In this document: piece after piece, positions 48,501 to 58,845 of the stretch
Numbering within the stretch: the first letter of the stretch is position 1
Layout of the letters: each line of letters opens with the position of its first letter
Assembly (NCBI GenBank): GCA_024690825.1
Contig: JAILOK010000056.1
Span: 62,001 to 126,000 of the forward strand
Source: Lachnospiraceae bacterium
Lineage (GTDB): Bacteria > Bacillota > Clostridia > Lachnospirales > Lachnospiraceae
Direction of reading: 5' to 3'
Length of the DNA stretch: 64,000 nt
Notes under the pieces: model-generated
Databases searched by the model: none
Seen by the model: only the letters and a program-made list of their open reading frames with translations
Told to the model about the DNA's origin: nothing
Made by a program: the position numbers and the translations under genes

Positions 48501-49707
48501 AGTGCGCCACTGTCTCGACCTCGCCCTCATCGAGCATAAGAGCAGACTTTATCAGCGCTTCTCCGTACCCGGTAGAGCAGGCTCCGGCAATGGAGACGCT
48601 TTTGGGCATGAGATCATAGATCTCCTTTATGGATCTGATCGCCGTGAGAAGAGGCGATCCGTTATTATTGGAATAAAAAGAATAGAGAAGCTCGCCGTTT
48701 TCGGAAATAAGGGCGCATTTGGTCGTCGTGGAGCCTGCGTCTATGCCGAGATAGGCACGCCCCCTGTAGGAAGAGAGAGGCTTCTTTTTTACCTTTGCCC
48801 TGGCATGGCGTCTGGAAAAGGCCCTGTATTCGGTGATGTTTGCGAAAAGAGGTTCCATCCGCGCAACCTCGAAGTCCATATGGATCGGACCTGAGAGGAT
48901 CCCGACCATGCTGCTCAAGGGTCTTACATGAACGCCGTCATGATTCATTGCCGAGCCTATGGCTGCGAAAAGGTGAGAGTTTTCGGGAACGATCGCATGC
49001 TCATCATCGAGTTTTAATGTTCTGATAAATGATGAACGCAGCTCGGAAAGAAAATGCAAAGGACCACCCAGAAACGCGACATGTCCTCTTATGGGTTTTC
49101 CGCAGGCAAGTCCCGATATGGTCTGGTTTACAACAGCCTGAAAAATGGATGCGGCAAGATCTTCTTTGGTGGCGCCTTCATTGATGAGAGGCTGGATATC
49201 GGATTTCGCAAAGACTCCGCATCTGGCAGCTATGGTATAGAGGCTGCTGTATTGTTTTGCATATTCGTTGAGTCCGGCCGAGTCCGTCTGGAGGAGGGAG
49301 GCCATCTGGTCGATGAACGATCCGGTGCCGCCGGCGCAGATGCCGTTCATGCGCTGTTCGACATTCCCGTCCTCGAAATAAATGATCTTTGCGTCTTCGC
49401 CGCCGAGTTCTATGGCAACATCGGTCAGAGGGGCAAAGTATTTCAGGGCCTTTGAAACGGCAATGACTTCCTGAACAAAGGGCACATTAAGGGCATTGGC
49501 CAGTGTCAGTCCGCCGGATCCGGTTATTACCGGATCGACATCCACATCACCGGTGACCTTGAAAGCATCATCTAACAGGGAATGAAGAGTTTCCTTTATA
49601 TTGGCAAAGTGACGCCTGTAATCCGAGAAAAGGATGTCCATATCCTCATTGAGGAGCGCCACCTTGACGGTCGTTGAACCTATATCTATACCAAGCATGC
49701 ATGACAT
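45451..49707 (-). CDS. 2-hydroxyacyl-CoA dehydratase activator-like protein (two BcrAD/BadFG ASKHA domains plus DUF2229/HgdB-like regions)
   Basis: '[16 protein letters not shown]', '[15 protein letters not shown]', '[15 protein letters not shown]', '[18 protein letters not shown]'; start set at ATG 49707. Confidence 0.93.
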   Translation of the reverse strand: MSCMLGIDIGSTTVKVALLNEDMDILFSDYRRHFANIKETLHSLLDDAFKVTGDVDVDPVITGSGGLTLANALNVPFVQEVIAVSKALKYFAPLTDVAIELGGEDAKIIYFEDGNVEQRMNGICAGGTGSFIDQMASLLQTDSAGLNEYAKQYSSLYTIAARCGVFAKSDIQPLINEGATKEDLAASIFQAVVNQTISGLACGKPIRGHVAFLGGPLHFLSELRSSFIRTLKLDDEHAIVPENSHLFAAIGSAMNHDGVHVRPLSSMVGILSGPIHMDFEVARMEPLFANITEYRAFSRRHARAKVKKKPLSSYRGRAYLGIDAGSTTTKCALISENGELLYSFYSNNNGSPLLTAIRSIKEIYDLMPKSVSIAGACSTGYGEALIKSALMLDEGEVETVAHYYAASFFNPDVDCILDIGGQDMKCIKIKNNTVDSVQLNEACSSGCGSFLETFAKSLNMSVEDFAEKALFAKHPIDLGTRCTVFMNSKVKQAQKEGAGVDDISAGLAYSVIKNALFKVIKVSDAASLGSTIVVQGGTFYNNAVLRSLEKIGNFEVIRPDIAGIMGAFGAALIARERHVQGTGSSMLSIKDINELQFTTSMAKCQGCLNHCRLTINRFSGGRTYISGNRCEKGAGKPKTNTDVPNLFDYKLKRIFGYTPLPADEAPFGRIGIPRVLNMYENYPFWFTFFTKLGFTVVLSPASTHAIYELGIESIPSESECYPAKLVHGHIEWLINQGIGLIFYPSLFYERNEFEDAGNHYNCPIVTSYPENIKNNVEDLPLRDIDFRNPFIAFDDPDHIYPRLMEAFPEIEPESIIKAVFAAWDEQQRAREDIRIRGEETLQWMRENDRHGIVLAGRPYHIDQEINHGIPELITSFGVAVLTEDSVSHLAKVDRPIRVMDQWMYHSRLYAAAQFVRTRDDLDLIQLNSFGCGLDAVTTDQVMEILDSADKIYTCLKIDEVNNLGAARIRIRSLLAAIRVREMRDVKRRIRPSANKRVIYTEEMNKKGYTILCPQMSPIHFNLLEPAFRACGYNLEVMENDGHIAVDVGLKYVNNDACYPSLMVVGQIMESLLSGRFDLDRTAVVMSQTGGGCRATNYVAFIRRALKMAGMEQVPVISLNMSGFEPNPGFKLSPSLLIRLAYAAEFGDLFMRCLYRMRPYELKAGSANSLHRKLTNECLQFLTSGSVSYSRYKRLCKRIVREFDMLPIDERMQKPRVGVVGEILVKFMPAANNHLVELLESEGAEAVVPDLLDFMLYCFYNQIYKADKLGTSKKASRISKLGIKAIETMRKTASRELVHSEHFVPHSHIKDIADLAESIVSIGNQTGEGWFLTGEMLELIHMGVYNIVCTQPFGCLPNHVVGKGVIKRIRQEYRRANIVAIDYDPGASEVNQLNRIKLMLSTARENLAKKDRSRTKKIV

Positions 49708-49731
49708 AATAAAAAACCTCTTATGGATCAA

Positions 49732-49890
49732 ATGATGTCACGAATCGCTCAGCTGCCGGGGCAGCTTCCGCGATTCCAAAACACTCGCAATCGGTGCAGC
49801 TGCACCGATTGCTTGTGTTTTACGGGTCACAAGGACATAATGCTTATCATGCAAGCATGAAGCATTATGTCCTTCTGACCCTGACATCAT
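49732..49890. repeat. four-way-junction-like palindromic element: outer 9 bp inverted repeat enclosing three hairpins
   Basis: ATGATGTCA (49732-49740)/TGACATCAT (49882-49890); hairpins 49742-49776, 49778-49821, 49824-49881. Confidence 0.85.
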
Positions 49891-49919
49891 ATTATAGTGT
49901 TATTATTATAAATAGACAA
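49891..49919 (-). promoter_or_regulatory. candidate sigma-A promoter for the dehydratase-activator-like gene
   Basis: Minus strand TTGTCT, 17 nt, TATAAT (49896-49891). Confidence 0.5.
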
Positions 49920-49975
49920 GATAAAGATTTTAAGGTATTATCCGTAATAGTGTCTGTCTGATAAAGGAGTGCAAA

Positions 49976-51250
49976 ATGGGAGATAAGCAGATAGTCATAG
50001 CGGTTTTCATTCTGATGTACATCGTTATGATCTTTTTTCAAAAATTCAGGGTGCATGCGGCTTTGGGGGCCGCTCTGATCCTTATCGTCACAAAGGTGAT
50101 CCCGCTTTCGGCCCTTCCTTCGGCCATAAACTGGAATGTCCTTATGATGATAGCCGGGACCATGGTTGTGGTGTTTTTCTTTATCGACTCGGGAATGCCT
50201 TCAAGGATAGCGGACGGTCTGATGGAAAAATCCGCCAATGTTATGTGGCTGATAGTATCAATATCGCTGTTTTCCGGCCTTGTATCGGCTTTTATCGATA
50301 ATGTCGCAACCGTTCTGATGATCGCGCCTGTCGGTCTTGCGATCTGTAAAAAGATCGATATCGATCCGGTTCCGGTGATCATTTCCATAGCCGTAAGCTC
50401 CAATCTTCAGGGCGCGGCAACTCTTGTGGGTGACACGACATCCATACTGCTCGGCGGATATGCGGGTATGAATTTCCTTGATTTCTTCTGGATGAACGGA
50501 AGGCCGGGAATGTTCTTTACAGTCGAATTAGGCGCGCTGGCAACCATTCTTGTGATGTTTATCCTCTTTAAGAAATACAGGGATAAGGTAGAGGTCAGGG
50601 AGAAAACGGAGGTTAAGGATATAGTCCCTTCGATCATGCTGCTTCTTATTGTGATACTTCTCATTGCGGTTTCGTTCATACCGGGCAAGCCCGAGATGAT
50701 AAACGGCATCATCTGCATGAGCATAGCTCTTGTAACGATCCTGCAGGATCTTATCAGGCACAGGGACAAAGAGAGATTTGTCAGGGCGCTTAAAGATGTG
50801 GATTATCAGACACTGCTGCTTTTAGTGGGTATTTTTGTGGTCGTTCAGTCACTTACCGAGACGGGACTTATCGATGATATGGCATCCGGCATAATAAAAG
50901 CAGGGGGCGGCAGCACCTTCCTTCTCTATACGATACTGGTGTGGGCTTCCGTTCTGATATCGGCCTTTGTTGATAATATACCTTATGTGGCAACCATGCT
51001 TCCCGTGGTCAGATCGATATCACTTTCCATGGGGGCGTCGCCGTATCTGCTCTATTTCGGACTTCTTACCGGAGCGACGCTCGGCGGTAATCTGACACCG
51101 GTAGGAGCATCTGCGAACATAACAGCCATAGGTATTTTAAAGAAGGAAGGGTGTGAGGTCTCGTTTGCGGATTTTGCAAAGATAGGCATACCTTTTACCC
51201 TGATCGCGGTTTTTGTGGGATATGTTTTTGTCTGGTTCGTATGGAAATGA
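49976..51250 (+). CDS. ArsB/NhaD/SLC13-type permease
   Basis: 'DNVATVLMIAPVGLAICKK', 'FVDNIPYVATMLPVV', 'LTGATLGGNLTPVGASANITAIGILKKEG'. Confidence 0.93.
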   Translation: MGDKQIVIAVFILMYIVMIFFQKFRVHAALGAALILIVTKVIPLSALPSAINWNVLMMIAGTMVVVFFFIDSGMPSRIADGLMEKSANVMWLIVSISLFSGLVSAFIDNVATVLMIAPVGLAICKKIDIDPVPVIISIAVSSNLQGAATLVGDTTSILLGGYAGMNFLDFFWMNGRPGMFFTVELGALATILVMFILFKKYRDKVEVREKTEVKDIVPSIMLLLIVILLIAVSFIPGKPEMINGIICMSIALVTILQDLIRHRDKERFVRALKDVDYQTLLLLVGIFVVVQSLTETGLIDDMASGIIKAGGGSTFLLYTILVWASVLISAFVDNIPYVATMLPVVRSISLSMGASPYLLYFGLLTGATLGGNLTPVGASANITAIGILKKEGCEVSFADFAKIGIPFTLIAVFVGYVFVWFVWK

Positions 51251-51263
51251 TAAAGGAGATGCG

Positions 51264-52184
51264 ATGAACGCTTTTTTGAACAGGATAGAAAGAAAATTCG
51301 GCAGGTACAGCGTGCCTCAGCTTACCAAATTCATAATCCTTACCTATATCATAGGATATCTTCTGTACTTTACCGAAGCCCTGACCCATGTGAAGGTCTT
51401 AAGCCTGATCTATTTAAGTCCGAGACTGATCATTTCGGGAGGACAGGTGTGGAGGATATTTACATGGATATTCATGCCTCCCACAAGACCCGATATATTT
51501 ACAGTCATAATGCTTTTTTTCTATTACCGGATAGGCACGGCTTTAGAGCAGACCTGGGGGGATTTCAGGTATAATCTCTATATTTTCTCGGGACTGTTTT
51601 TCATGCTCGCCGGTGCCTTCGTGCTTTACTTTTTCGGCATAAACGTGGACGGGATGTTCACGACTTATTATATTACGATGTCGATCTTTCTTGCTTTTGC
51701 GGCCTGTTACCCTGATATGCAGGTGCTGCTGTATTTTCTGATACCGCTGAAGATCAAGTATCTGGCGTTTCTTGATGTGGGACTGATCGCAGTCAATGCG
51801 ATCTATGCTACCGTGCCTGAAAGGCTTGCCATCGTCTTTTCACTCCTTAACTTTGTGATATTTTTCTTTACGACCAGAAACTATAAATCAATATCACCTG
51901 CAGAGAGAGCCAGAAAGAACAACTTCAGAAGGGCAATGGAACAGGGACCTTATCATACGGAAAGCAAAGGAGGACCCGGATTTTTTTCGGAGACAAAACA
52001 GAGCGTGAACTACAATGCCGGAGAGACCATGAAAAAAGGACAGATATCCAAACACAAGTGCGCGATCTGCGGCCGGACGGAGATAGATCATCCGGAACTC
52101 GAATTCAGGTTCTGTTCAAAATGTGAAGGAAATTATGAGTATTGCAACGATCATCTCTTTACGCATAAACACATTAAAGTATAA
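51264..52184 (+). CDS. rhomboid-like membrane protein with C-terminal Cys/His motif
   Basis: Multi-TM 'IYLSPRLIISGGQVWRIFTWIFMPP'; C-terminal 'KCAICGRTEIDHPELEFRFCSKCEGNYEYCNDHLFTHKH'; start ATG 51264. Confidence 0.75.
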   Translation: MNAFLNRIERKFGRYSVPQLTKFIILTYIIGYLLYFTEALTHVKVLSLIYLSPRLIISGGQVWRIFTWIFMPPTRPDIFTVIMLFFYYRIGTALEQTWGDFRYNLYIFSGLFFMLAGAFVLYFFGINVDGMFTTYYITMSIFLAFAACYPDMQVLLYFLIPLKIKYLAFLDVGLIAVNAIYATVPERLAIVFSLLNFVIFFFTTRNYKSISPAERARKNNFRRAMEQGPYHTESKGGPGFFSETKQSVNYNAGETMKKGQISKHKCAICGRTEIDHPELEFRFCSKCEGNYEYCNDHLFTHKHIKV

Positions 52185-52224
52185 AGTCATTGGGTTAATC
52201 TAATCTGTACAGAAAGGGTAGAAA

Positions 52225-55149
52225 ATGAAGATCGAAGATGTAAAGGAATATGAGGTGATAAAAAAGCAGGACATAAAGGATCTGCGCTCAAAAGGATATC
52301 TTCTGAGACACAAAAAGAGCGGCGCGAGGATATGCATCCTGCAGAATGATGACAGGAACAAGGTTTTTTATACGGCATTCAGGACCCCGCCGTCGGATTC
52401 CTGCGGAACGCCTCACATACTTGAGCATACCGTGCTCTGCGGATCAAAGAAGTACCGCGCCAAGGATCCCTTTATCGAACTTGCAAAGGGATCTCTCAAT
52501 ACCTTCTTAAATGCCATGACATATCCGGACAAGACGGTTTTTCCGGTGGCCAGTACCAATGATACGGATTTCAAAAACCTCAGCGATGTTTATATGGATG
52601 CGGTACTCCATCCGAATATTTATGAAAACGAAAAGATCTTCAGGCAGGAAGGCTGGCACTATGAACTTGATGCCCCCGACGGGGAACTGACATATAACGG
52701 AGTGGTCTATAATGAAATGAAGGGCGCCTTTTCGTCACCTGATGATGTTCTTGAAAGGTTTGTGTTTAATTCCCTGTATCCGGATACGGCCTATGCACTT
52801 GAATCCGGCGGGGATCCGGACGATATTCCTGATCTTACATATGAAAGATTTCTGGAGCTTCATAAAAAATACTATCACCCTTCCAATTCCTATATCTACA
52901 TATACGGCAACTGCGACATGGCAGAAAGGCTTAAGTGGCTCGACAGGGAGTATCTGTCGGAGTACGGGAAAGAGGAGATCGATTCAAAGATAAGAAAACA
53001 GAAGCCTTTTTCATCCATGCTCAGGACGGAAAAGAAATATTCGCTTTCAGATTCAGAGGATCTGTCAGATAATACCTATCTTTCCTTAAACTATGTGACT
53101 GACGGGGATCTTGATCCGAAACTGAAGGTTTCATTCCAGATACTCCAGTACGCGCTTCTTGAGTCCCAGGGCGCACCCTTAAAGCAGGCTGTACTTGACG
53201 CCGGAATCTGCAAGGATGTGGAGAGCGTTTATGAGGGAGGCATACTTCAGCCGTATTTTTCGATCGTTGCAAAATATTCTGACGAAAAACATTCTGATAC
53301 TTTTATAAAGATCATCAATGAAAAGATAACGGAACTGATAAAAAACGGAATAGACCGGCAGTCTCTGCTGGCAGGCTTAAATATCTTTGAGTTCAAATAC
53401 AGGGAAGCGGATTTCGGCAATTATCCCAAGGGACTGATGTACGGTCTTGAGTGCCTTGACAGCTGGCTTTACGACGACTCTGATCCTTTTTCACATATCG
53501 AACTTAACGGGGTTTTCGAAGCATTAAGGGCAGAGATAGAATCGGACAGCCGTTATTTTGAGAAGATCCTGGAAAGGTTCTTTGTAAAAAACACGCACTC
53601 CTCATTTGTCATGCTTAAACCGGAGAAAGGCCTTTCGACGAGGAAGGAAGAGGAAACTGCAAAAAAACTTGCGAAGCTTAAAGAAAAGCTTTCGCCGGAA
53701 GAGACTGCAAGGATCATAAAAGAAACGAAGGAGCTGAAAGAATACCAGTCAGGTCCCAGTACGCAGGAGGAGCTTAAGACGATCCCCATACTTGATATAA
53801 AGGACATAGAAAAGCAGGCTCTGCCGATCAAAAATGATGAAAAACGGGTCGACGGAAGTATCTTTCTTCACCATGATATCTACACCAACGGCATCGCCTA
53901 TATCGGCCTTATGTTTTCGATGCAGAGCATTCCGGAGGAACTGGTAACGGCGGTCGGGCTGTTGAAATCGGTTCTCGGCGCCGTCAATACAAAGGAACAT
54001 ACTTATAAGGAACTGAACAATCTCGTAAATATCGAGACCGGAGGACTGAGTTTCGAGACAGCCTTCTACAGCTGCAGCGAATCCTTCCGGGATTTTGATG
54101 AAGAGTTTGAGATCAGGGTCAGGGTGAAGGAGGACAGGATCGGGAAAGCCTTTGATCTGATAAGGGAAATTCTATTTGATTCCGATTTTTCGGATAAAAA
54201 GAGACTTAAAGAACTTGTCGGGATAATGAAATCCAGGGCACAGTCAGTGATGCAGTCCTCAGGACATGTCGTCTCATCCACCAGGGCTCTTTCATACATA
54301 AGCGATCAGATGTATTACAACGACAAACTTTCCGGTATAGAGTTCTACCGTTATGTTGATGAGCTTGAACGCGATTTTGAAAACAGGATAGACAAAGCGG
54401 TAAAAGACATGAAGAAGGTGCTTGAGATACTGCTTCACGGTGACAATCTCATGACGGATGTGACATCCTCAAAGAAGGCTTTTGACGAGACGGTTAAGAG
54501 CACGCTTGAGCTTAAAAAGCTGCTTTCAAAGAAAGCATCGGTGCCTGCGAAGATCAGATTTGCAAGGCATAAGGCAAATGAAGGGTTCAGAAGCCCCGGA
54601 CAGGTGCAGTATGTTGCGAAGGCCGGAAACTTCTTTGAAAAGGGCCTTCCCTACAGAGGAGAACTCAGGGTACTTAAAGTTATCATGGGATATGATTATC
54701 TGTGGAATAATGTGAGGGTTTTGGGCGGTGCGTACGGATGCATGTCGGGCTTTTCGAGAAACGGGAACATGTTCTTTGTTTCATACAGAGATCCTCATCT
54801 TAAACATACCCTTAAAGTTTTTGATGAGGCTGCGGAATTTGTGAAAAAATTCAAAGTCAGCAAAAGGGATATGAACAAATTTATAATAGGTACGATCTCT
54901 GATCTGGATACTCCCTTAACTCCCAAGGCGGAAGGCTTAAGGTCGCTCGGAGCCTATATGTCCCGCGTGACTTTTGAGGAGTTGCAGGAAGAAAGGGACA
55001 GCATTCTTTCCTGCAGCCAGAAAAGCATAAGGGAACTGGCACAGTATCTTGAACTGACAATGAAGGATGATGTCATCTGTGTTGTCGGCTCCGAGGAGAA
55101 GATCGATGAGAACAGCAAACTGTTCGGGGAAGTGAGGAACCTTCTGTAA
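52225..55149 (+). CDS. M16C (presequence protease-like) zinc metallopeptidase
   Basis: Inverted zinc motif HxxEH 'CGTPHILEHTVLCGSKKYRAKDPFIELAKGSLNTFLNAMTYPDKTVFPVAS'. Confidence 0.96.
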   Translation: MKIEDVKEYEVIKKQDIKDLRSKGYLLRHKKSGARICILQNDDRNKVFYTAFRTPPSDSCGTPHILEHTVLCGSKKYRAKDPFIELAKGSLNTFLNAMTYPDKTVFPVASTNDTDFKNLSDVYMDAVLHPNIYENEKIFRQEGWHYELDAPDGELTYNGVVYNEMKGAFSSPDDVLERFVFNSLYPDTAYALESGGDPDDIPDLTYERFLELHKKYYHPSNSYIYIYGNCDMAERLKWLDREYLSEYGKEEIDSKIRKQKPFSSMLRTEKKYSLSDSEDLSDNTYLSLNYVTDGDLDPKLKVSFQILQYALLESQGAPLKQAVLDAGICKDVESVYEGGILQPYFSIVAKYSDEKHSDTFIKIINEKITELIKNGIDRQSLLAGLNIFEFKYREADFGNYPKGLMYGLECLDSWLYDDSDPFSHIELNGVFEALRAEIESDSRYFEKILERFFVKNTHSSFVMLKPEKGLSTRKEEETAKKLAKLKEKLSPEETARIIKETKELKEYQSGPSTQEELKTIPILDIKDIEKQALPIKNDEKRVDGSIFLHHDIYTNGIAYIGLMFSMQSIPEELVTAVGLLKSVLGAVNTKEHTYKELNNLVNIETGGLSFETAFYSCSESFRDFDEEFEIRVRVKEDRIGKAFDLIREILFDSDFSDKKRLKELVGIMKSRAQSVMQSSGHVVSSTRALSYISDQMYYNDKLSGIEFYRYVDELERDFENRIDKAVKDMKKVLEILLHGDNLMTDVTSSKKAFDETVKSTLELKKLLSKKASVPAKIRFARHKANEGFRSPGQVQYVAKAGNFFEKGLPYRGELRVLKVIMGYDYLWNNVRVLGGAYGCMSGFSRNGNMFFVSYRDPHLKHTLKVFDEAAEFVKKFKVSKRDMNKFIIGTISDLDTPLTPKAEGLRSLGAYMSRVTFEELQEERDSILSCSQKSIRELAQYLELTMKDDVICVVGSEEKIDENSKLFGEVRNLL

Positions 55150-56052
55150 ATGAGTGAACAGGGATTCAGATGCGGCTTTGTAACGCTCATGGGAAGATCA
55201 AATGTGGGAAAGTCCACGCTTATGAACAGGATCATAGGCATGAAGATAGCGATAACCTCCCCCCGCGTGCAGACCACGAGGAAAAGGATCAGGACGGTAT
55301 ATACAAATGACAGGGGCCAGGCTATTTTTGTCGACACGCCGGGTGTTCATACGGCAAAGACAAAGCTGGGAGAATATATGGACAGGGCGGCGCTTGAAAG
55401 CCTTACGGGCGTCGATGTATGTCTGTGGGTAGTCGAGCCGTCATTAAAGATAAACGAAAATGACAGCCGGATCGCAAAGGCTCTCTGCGATTTTGGTAAA
55501 AAGATAATCATAGTGATCAATAAATGCGATACCGTAAAAAAAGAGGAGCTTCTTCCGGTTACCGGCGCTTTTTCGAAAATGGCCCCCTTTGAAGCGATAA
55601 TCCCTGTATCCGCCCTGACCGGAGAGGGCGTGGATGAACTGACGGAGGAAATAATAAACAGCCTTCCCGAAGGTCCGGCTCTTTATGATGAGGAAACCGT
55701 GACGGAAGAAACCGTTCGCTTTCTGGCATCCGAGATGATACGGGAAAAGGCATTGAAAAACTTAAAGGAAGAAGTGCCCCACGGCATTGCGGTGGAGATC
55801 CTGTCAATGAAGGAAGAGAAGGATATCACAAGGATCGATGCCGAGATCATCTGCGAAAAGGATTCGCATAAAGGGATAATAATAGGGCGCGGCGGCTTGA
55901 TGCTTAAAAAAATAGGTTCACAGGCAAGATATGACATAGAAAAAATGCTTGACCAGCATGTGGCATTAAAACTGTTTGTCAAGGTCAGAAGCAACTGGCG
56001 GGACAATGAAAAACTGATGAAGAGTTACGGATATGATACCGGAGATCTTTGA
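55150..56052 (+). CDS. era: GTPase Era
   Basis: 'GRSNVGKSTLMNRIIGMKIAITSPRVQTTRKRIRT', KH domain 'HKGIIIGRGGLMLKKIGSQAR'. Confidence 0.97.
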   Translation: MSEQGFRCGFVTLMGRSNVGKSTLMNRIIGMKIAITSPRVQTTRKRIRTVYTNDRGQAIFVDTPGVHTAKTKLGEYMDRAALESLTGVDVCLWVVEPSLKINENDSRIAKALCDFGKKIIIVINKCDTVKKEELLPVTGAFSKMAPFEAIIPVSALTGEGVDELTEEIINSLPEGPALYDEETVTEETVRFLASEMIREKALKNLKEEVPHGIAVEILSMKEEKDITRIDAEIICEKDSHKGIIIGRGGLMLKKIGSQARYDIEKMLDQHVALKLFVKVRSNWRDNEKLMKSYGYDTGDL

Positions 56053-56708
56053 AATTGAGTGAATTGCTGCAATTTTCCGGCATGGTATTAAAATCCTTTG
56101 ATCATGCCGAATTTGATAAAAGAATGATCGTATTGACACGTGAGACCGGAAAGATCACTGTTTTTGCGAAGGGAGTAAAAAGACAGGGGTCAAAAAATAT
56201 GGCGGCGTCAATGCCTTTTGTTTACGGCACTTTTAAGCTTTTTGAAGGAAAAAGGGCATATAATCTGGCAGAGGCCGATATATCCAATTATTTTGAAGAA
56301 CTTCGGCTTGATATGGAAAAGATGTGCTACGCATCTTTTTTTACTGATATTGCCGACCGTACTACAAGAGAGAATAATGATGAGGCCCAAATCTTAAGGC
56401 TGTTATACCGGTCGATGCAGGCTCTGCTGACGCCCGGCCTTGAAAACAGATTCGTGAGCACGGTATTCCAGCTTAAGCTTCTGATGCTCAACGGTGTTTA
56501 TGACGGATCCGTGGATGATGATGTTGAAGGCGCGGCAAGGCATGCCGTGGATTATATAATGAAAACCGATATCAGAGACATCTTTGCTTTCAGGGTCAAC
56601 GATACTTCGGCCTCTCAGCTTGAAAGTTTAGCGGAAAAACACCGCCGGGAGTTTGTCGGCGGCACTCTAAAAAGCCTTGAAGTGATGAAGGATATGGGAT
56701 ATAATTAA
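56049..56708 (+). CDS. recO: DNA repair protein RecO (TTG start overlapping era stop)
   Basis: 'FSGMVLKSFDHAEFDKRMIVLTRETGKITVFAKGVKRQGSKN'; follows era. Confidence 0.88.
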   Translation: MKLSELLQFSGMVLKSFDHAEFDKRMIVLTRETGKITVFAKGVKRQGSKNMAASMPFVYGTFKLFEGKRAYNLAEADISNYFEELRLDMEKMCYASFFTDIADRTTRENNDEAQILRLLYRSMQALLTPGLENRFVSTVFQLKLLMLNGVYDGSVDDDVEGAARHAVDYIMKTDIRDIFAFRVNDTSASQLESLAEKHRREFVGGTLKSLEVMKDMGYN

Positions 56709-56770
56709 AAGCCGCGTGTGATGGGATTTTAGGCCTTTGGCGCAAATGAGAGTATAACGGCGGGATCATA

Positions 56771-57373
56771 ATGAGTAAAAAAAGAAAAAGACGCAGACAA
56801 AAGGTTTTGATCGCCAGATTTATATTTGCAATGTTCGTTGTCTTGATAATGGGGCTTTTGGTGGTTGGCGGCTTCAGCATGGTAAAGAAGTTCTCGGAAT
56901 CGAAGGACAGGGATATAGAGGTTTCGACACTGATATTCGAAAAGAACGGCGGCATTAAGCAGGTGATAGTCGAGGATTTTGATCCCTCGCTTTATGATGA
57001 AGCCGGACTCAGAGCCATGATAGAAGAGGAACTGTCCAGATTCGGCAAAGCGATCGATATGGATTCACTTGAAGTGGAGGACGGAAAAGCAAAACTTACC
57101 CTGCTCTATGATGATGTACAGGTCTGTGCAAATTTCAACGGCATCAGCCTGTACGCGGATACGATAGATGACCTGAAAAAGAAGGGCGTTAACTTTCCGG
57201 GAGATGCGCTTTTGGCTGAGGGAAAGAATGCCGTGATACTGTCGGCCTCGACTGATGTGATAGTACCGAAAAAGATAAGGTATTCTTCACCCGGCGTGAC
57301 GGTGGATCAGGATGATGAAAGACATGCCTCGGTGATCGTTGAAAGCGGCAAGAACGCCCTTATAATATACTGA
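56771..57373 (+). CDS. hypothetical single-TM protein
   Basis: Basic N-terminus, one TM segment, extracytoplasmic domain; ORF fits gap between recO and glyS. Confidence 0.7.
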   Translation: MSKKRKRRRQKVLIARFIFAMFVVLIMGLLVVGGFSMVKKFSESKDRDIEVSTLIFEKNGGIKQVIVEDFDPSLYDEAGLRAMIEEELSRFGKAIDMDSLEVEDGKAKLTLLYDDVQVCANFNGISLYADTIDDLKKKGVNFPGDALLAEGKNAVILSASTDVIVPKKIRYSSPGVTVDQDDERHASVIVESGKNALIIY

Positions 57374-57390
57374 AAGAGGAGATTTTTATT

Positions 57391-58788
57391 ATGGAAAAGA
57401 CAATGGAAAAGATCGTGGCTCTTGCCAAAAACAGAGGTTTTGTTCATCCGGGCAGCGAGATCTACGGCGGACTTGCAAACACCTGGGATTACGGAATCCT
57501 TGGCGTTGAACTGAAAAATAATATCAAAAAGGCATGGTGGCAGAAGTTTGTTACCGAAAGCCCGACCAATGTCGGCGTGGACTGCGCTATCCTTATGAAC
57601 CCCCAGACCTGGGTGGCGTCGGGACATCTCGGAAGCTTTTCCGATCCGCTCATGGACTGCAGGGAATGCCATGAACGCTTCAGGGCTGACAAGATAATAG
57701 AAGATTTTGCGGCGGAAAAGGGCATCACTCTTGAATCGAGCGTGGACGGCTGGACACAGGAGCAGATGAAAAATTTCATCGAGGAAAACAATATCCCCTG
57801 CCCCTCCTGCGGGAAGCACAACTTTACCGATATCAGACAGTTCAATCTGATGTTCAAGACCTTCCAGGGCGTTACGGAGGATGCAAAATCCACTGTGTAT
57901 TTGAGACCCGAGACGGCGCAGGGCATCTTTGTCAATTTCAAGAATGTCCAGAGAACATCCCGCAAGAAGATCCCCTTCGGCATATGCCAGATCGGAAAGT
58001 CTTTCAGAAACGAGATCACTCCCGGAAATTTCATATTCCGCGTAAGGGAGTTTGAGCAGATGGAGATGGAGTTCTTCTGCGAACCCGATACGGATCTTGA
58101 GTGGTTTGCCTATTGGAAGAAATACTGTATAGATTTTCTGAAGAACCTTGGAATGAAGGAAGAGGAGATGAGAGTCAGGGATCATGATCCGGAAGAACTT
58201 TCATTCTATTCGAAGGCAACCACCGATATAGAATTCCTTTTCCCGTTCGGATGGGGAGAGCTCTGGGGCATAGCCGACAGAACCGATTATGACCTCACGC
58301 AGCATCAGAATGTTTCGGGTGAGGACATGACCTACTTTGACGATGAGAAGAGGATCAAGTATCTTCCTTTCGTTATCGAGCCTTCACTCGGTGTCGAAAG
58401 ACTGTTCCTTGCGATGCTGTGCGGTGCATATGATGAGGAGAATATCGGAACGGATGAAAATCCCGATGTCAGGACAGTACTCCGGTTCCATCCCGCGCTT
58501 GCGCCTGTCAAGATCGGCATACTTCCTCTTTCCAAAAAGCTTAACGAGGGTGCGGAGAAGATCTATGCCGAGCTCTCAAAGAAGTATAACTGCGAGTTCG
58601 ACGACAGAGGAAATATCGGCAAGAGATACCGCCGTCAGGATGAGATCGGTACGCCTTTCTGCGTAACCTATGATTTCGATTCCGAGACGGATAACATGGT
58701 GACCGTGCGCTTCCGTGATTCCATGGAGCAGGAAAGAGTGTCCATTGAAGGTCTGTCGGATTATTTCTCTGACAAGTTCACATTCTGA
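57391..58788 (+). CDS. glyS: glycyl-tRNA synthetase (dimeric, single-chain type)
   Basis: '[38 protein letters not shown]', '[40 protein letters not shown]'. Confidence 0.97.
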   Translation: MEKTMEKIVALAKNRGFVHPGSEIYGGLANTWDYGILGVELKNNIKKAWWQKFVTESPTNVGVDCAILMNPQTWVASGHLGSFSDPLMDCRECHERFRADKIIEDFAAEKGITLESSVDGWTQEQMKNFIEENNIPCPSCGKHNFTDIRQFNLMFKTFQGVTEDAKSTVYLRPETAQGIFVNFKNVQRTSRKKIPFGICQIGKSFRNEITPGNFIFRVREFEQMEMEFFCEPDTDLEWFAYWKKYCIDFLKNLGMKEEEMRVRDHDPEELSFYSKATTDIEFLFPFGWGELWGIADRTDYDLTQHQNVSGEDMTYFDDEKRIKYLPFVIEPSLGVERLFLAMLCGAYDEENIGTDENPDVRTVLRFHPALAPVKIGILPLSKKLNEGAEKIYAELSKKYNCEFDDRGNIGKRYRRQDEIGTPFCVTYDFDSETDNMVTVRFRDSMEQERVSIEGLSDYFSDKFTF

Positions 58789-58800
58789 AAAATAATCAGA

Positions 58801-58821
58801 TGTCCCGGAATTTCCGGGACA
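58801..58821. other. perfect palindrome between glyS and alaS
   Basis: TGTCCCGGAA-t-TTCCGGGACA; no U-run follows. Confidence 0.7.
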
Positions 58822-58845
58822 AATGCCTGTTTGGAGATGTTTATG

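Noticed and set aside
57307-58185. 292 aa minus-strand ORF
   Set aside because: Antisense to glyS, no recognisable domain
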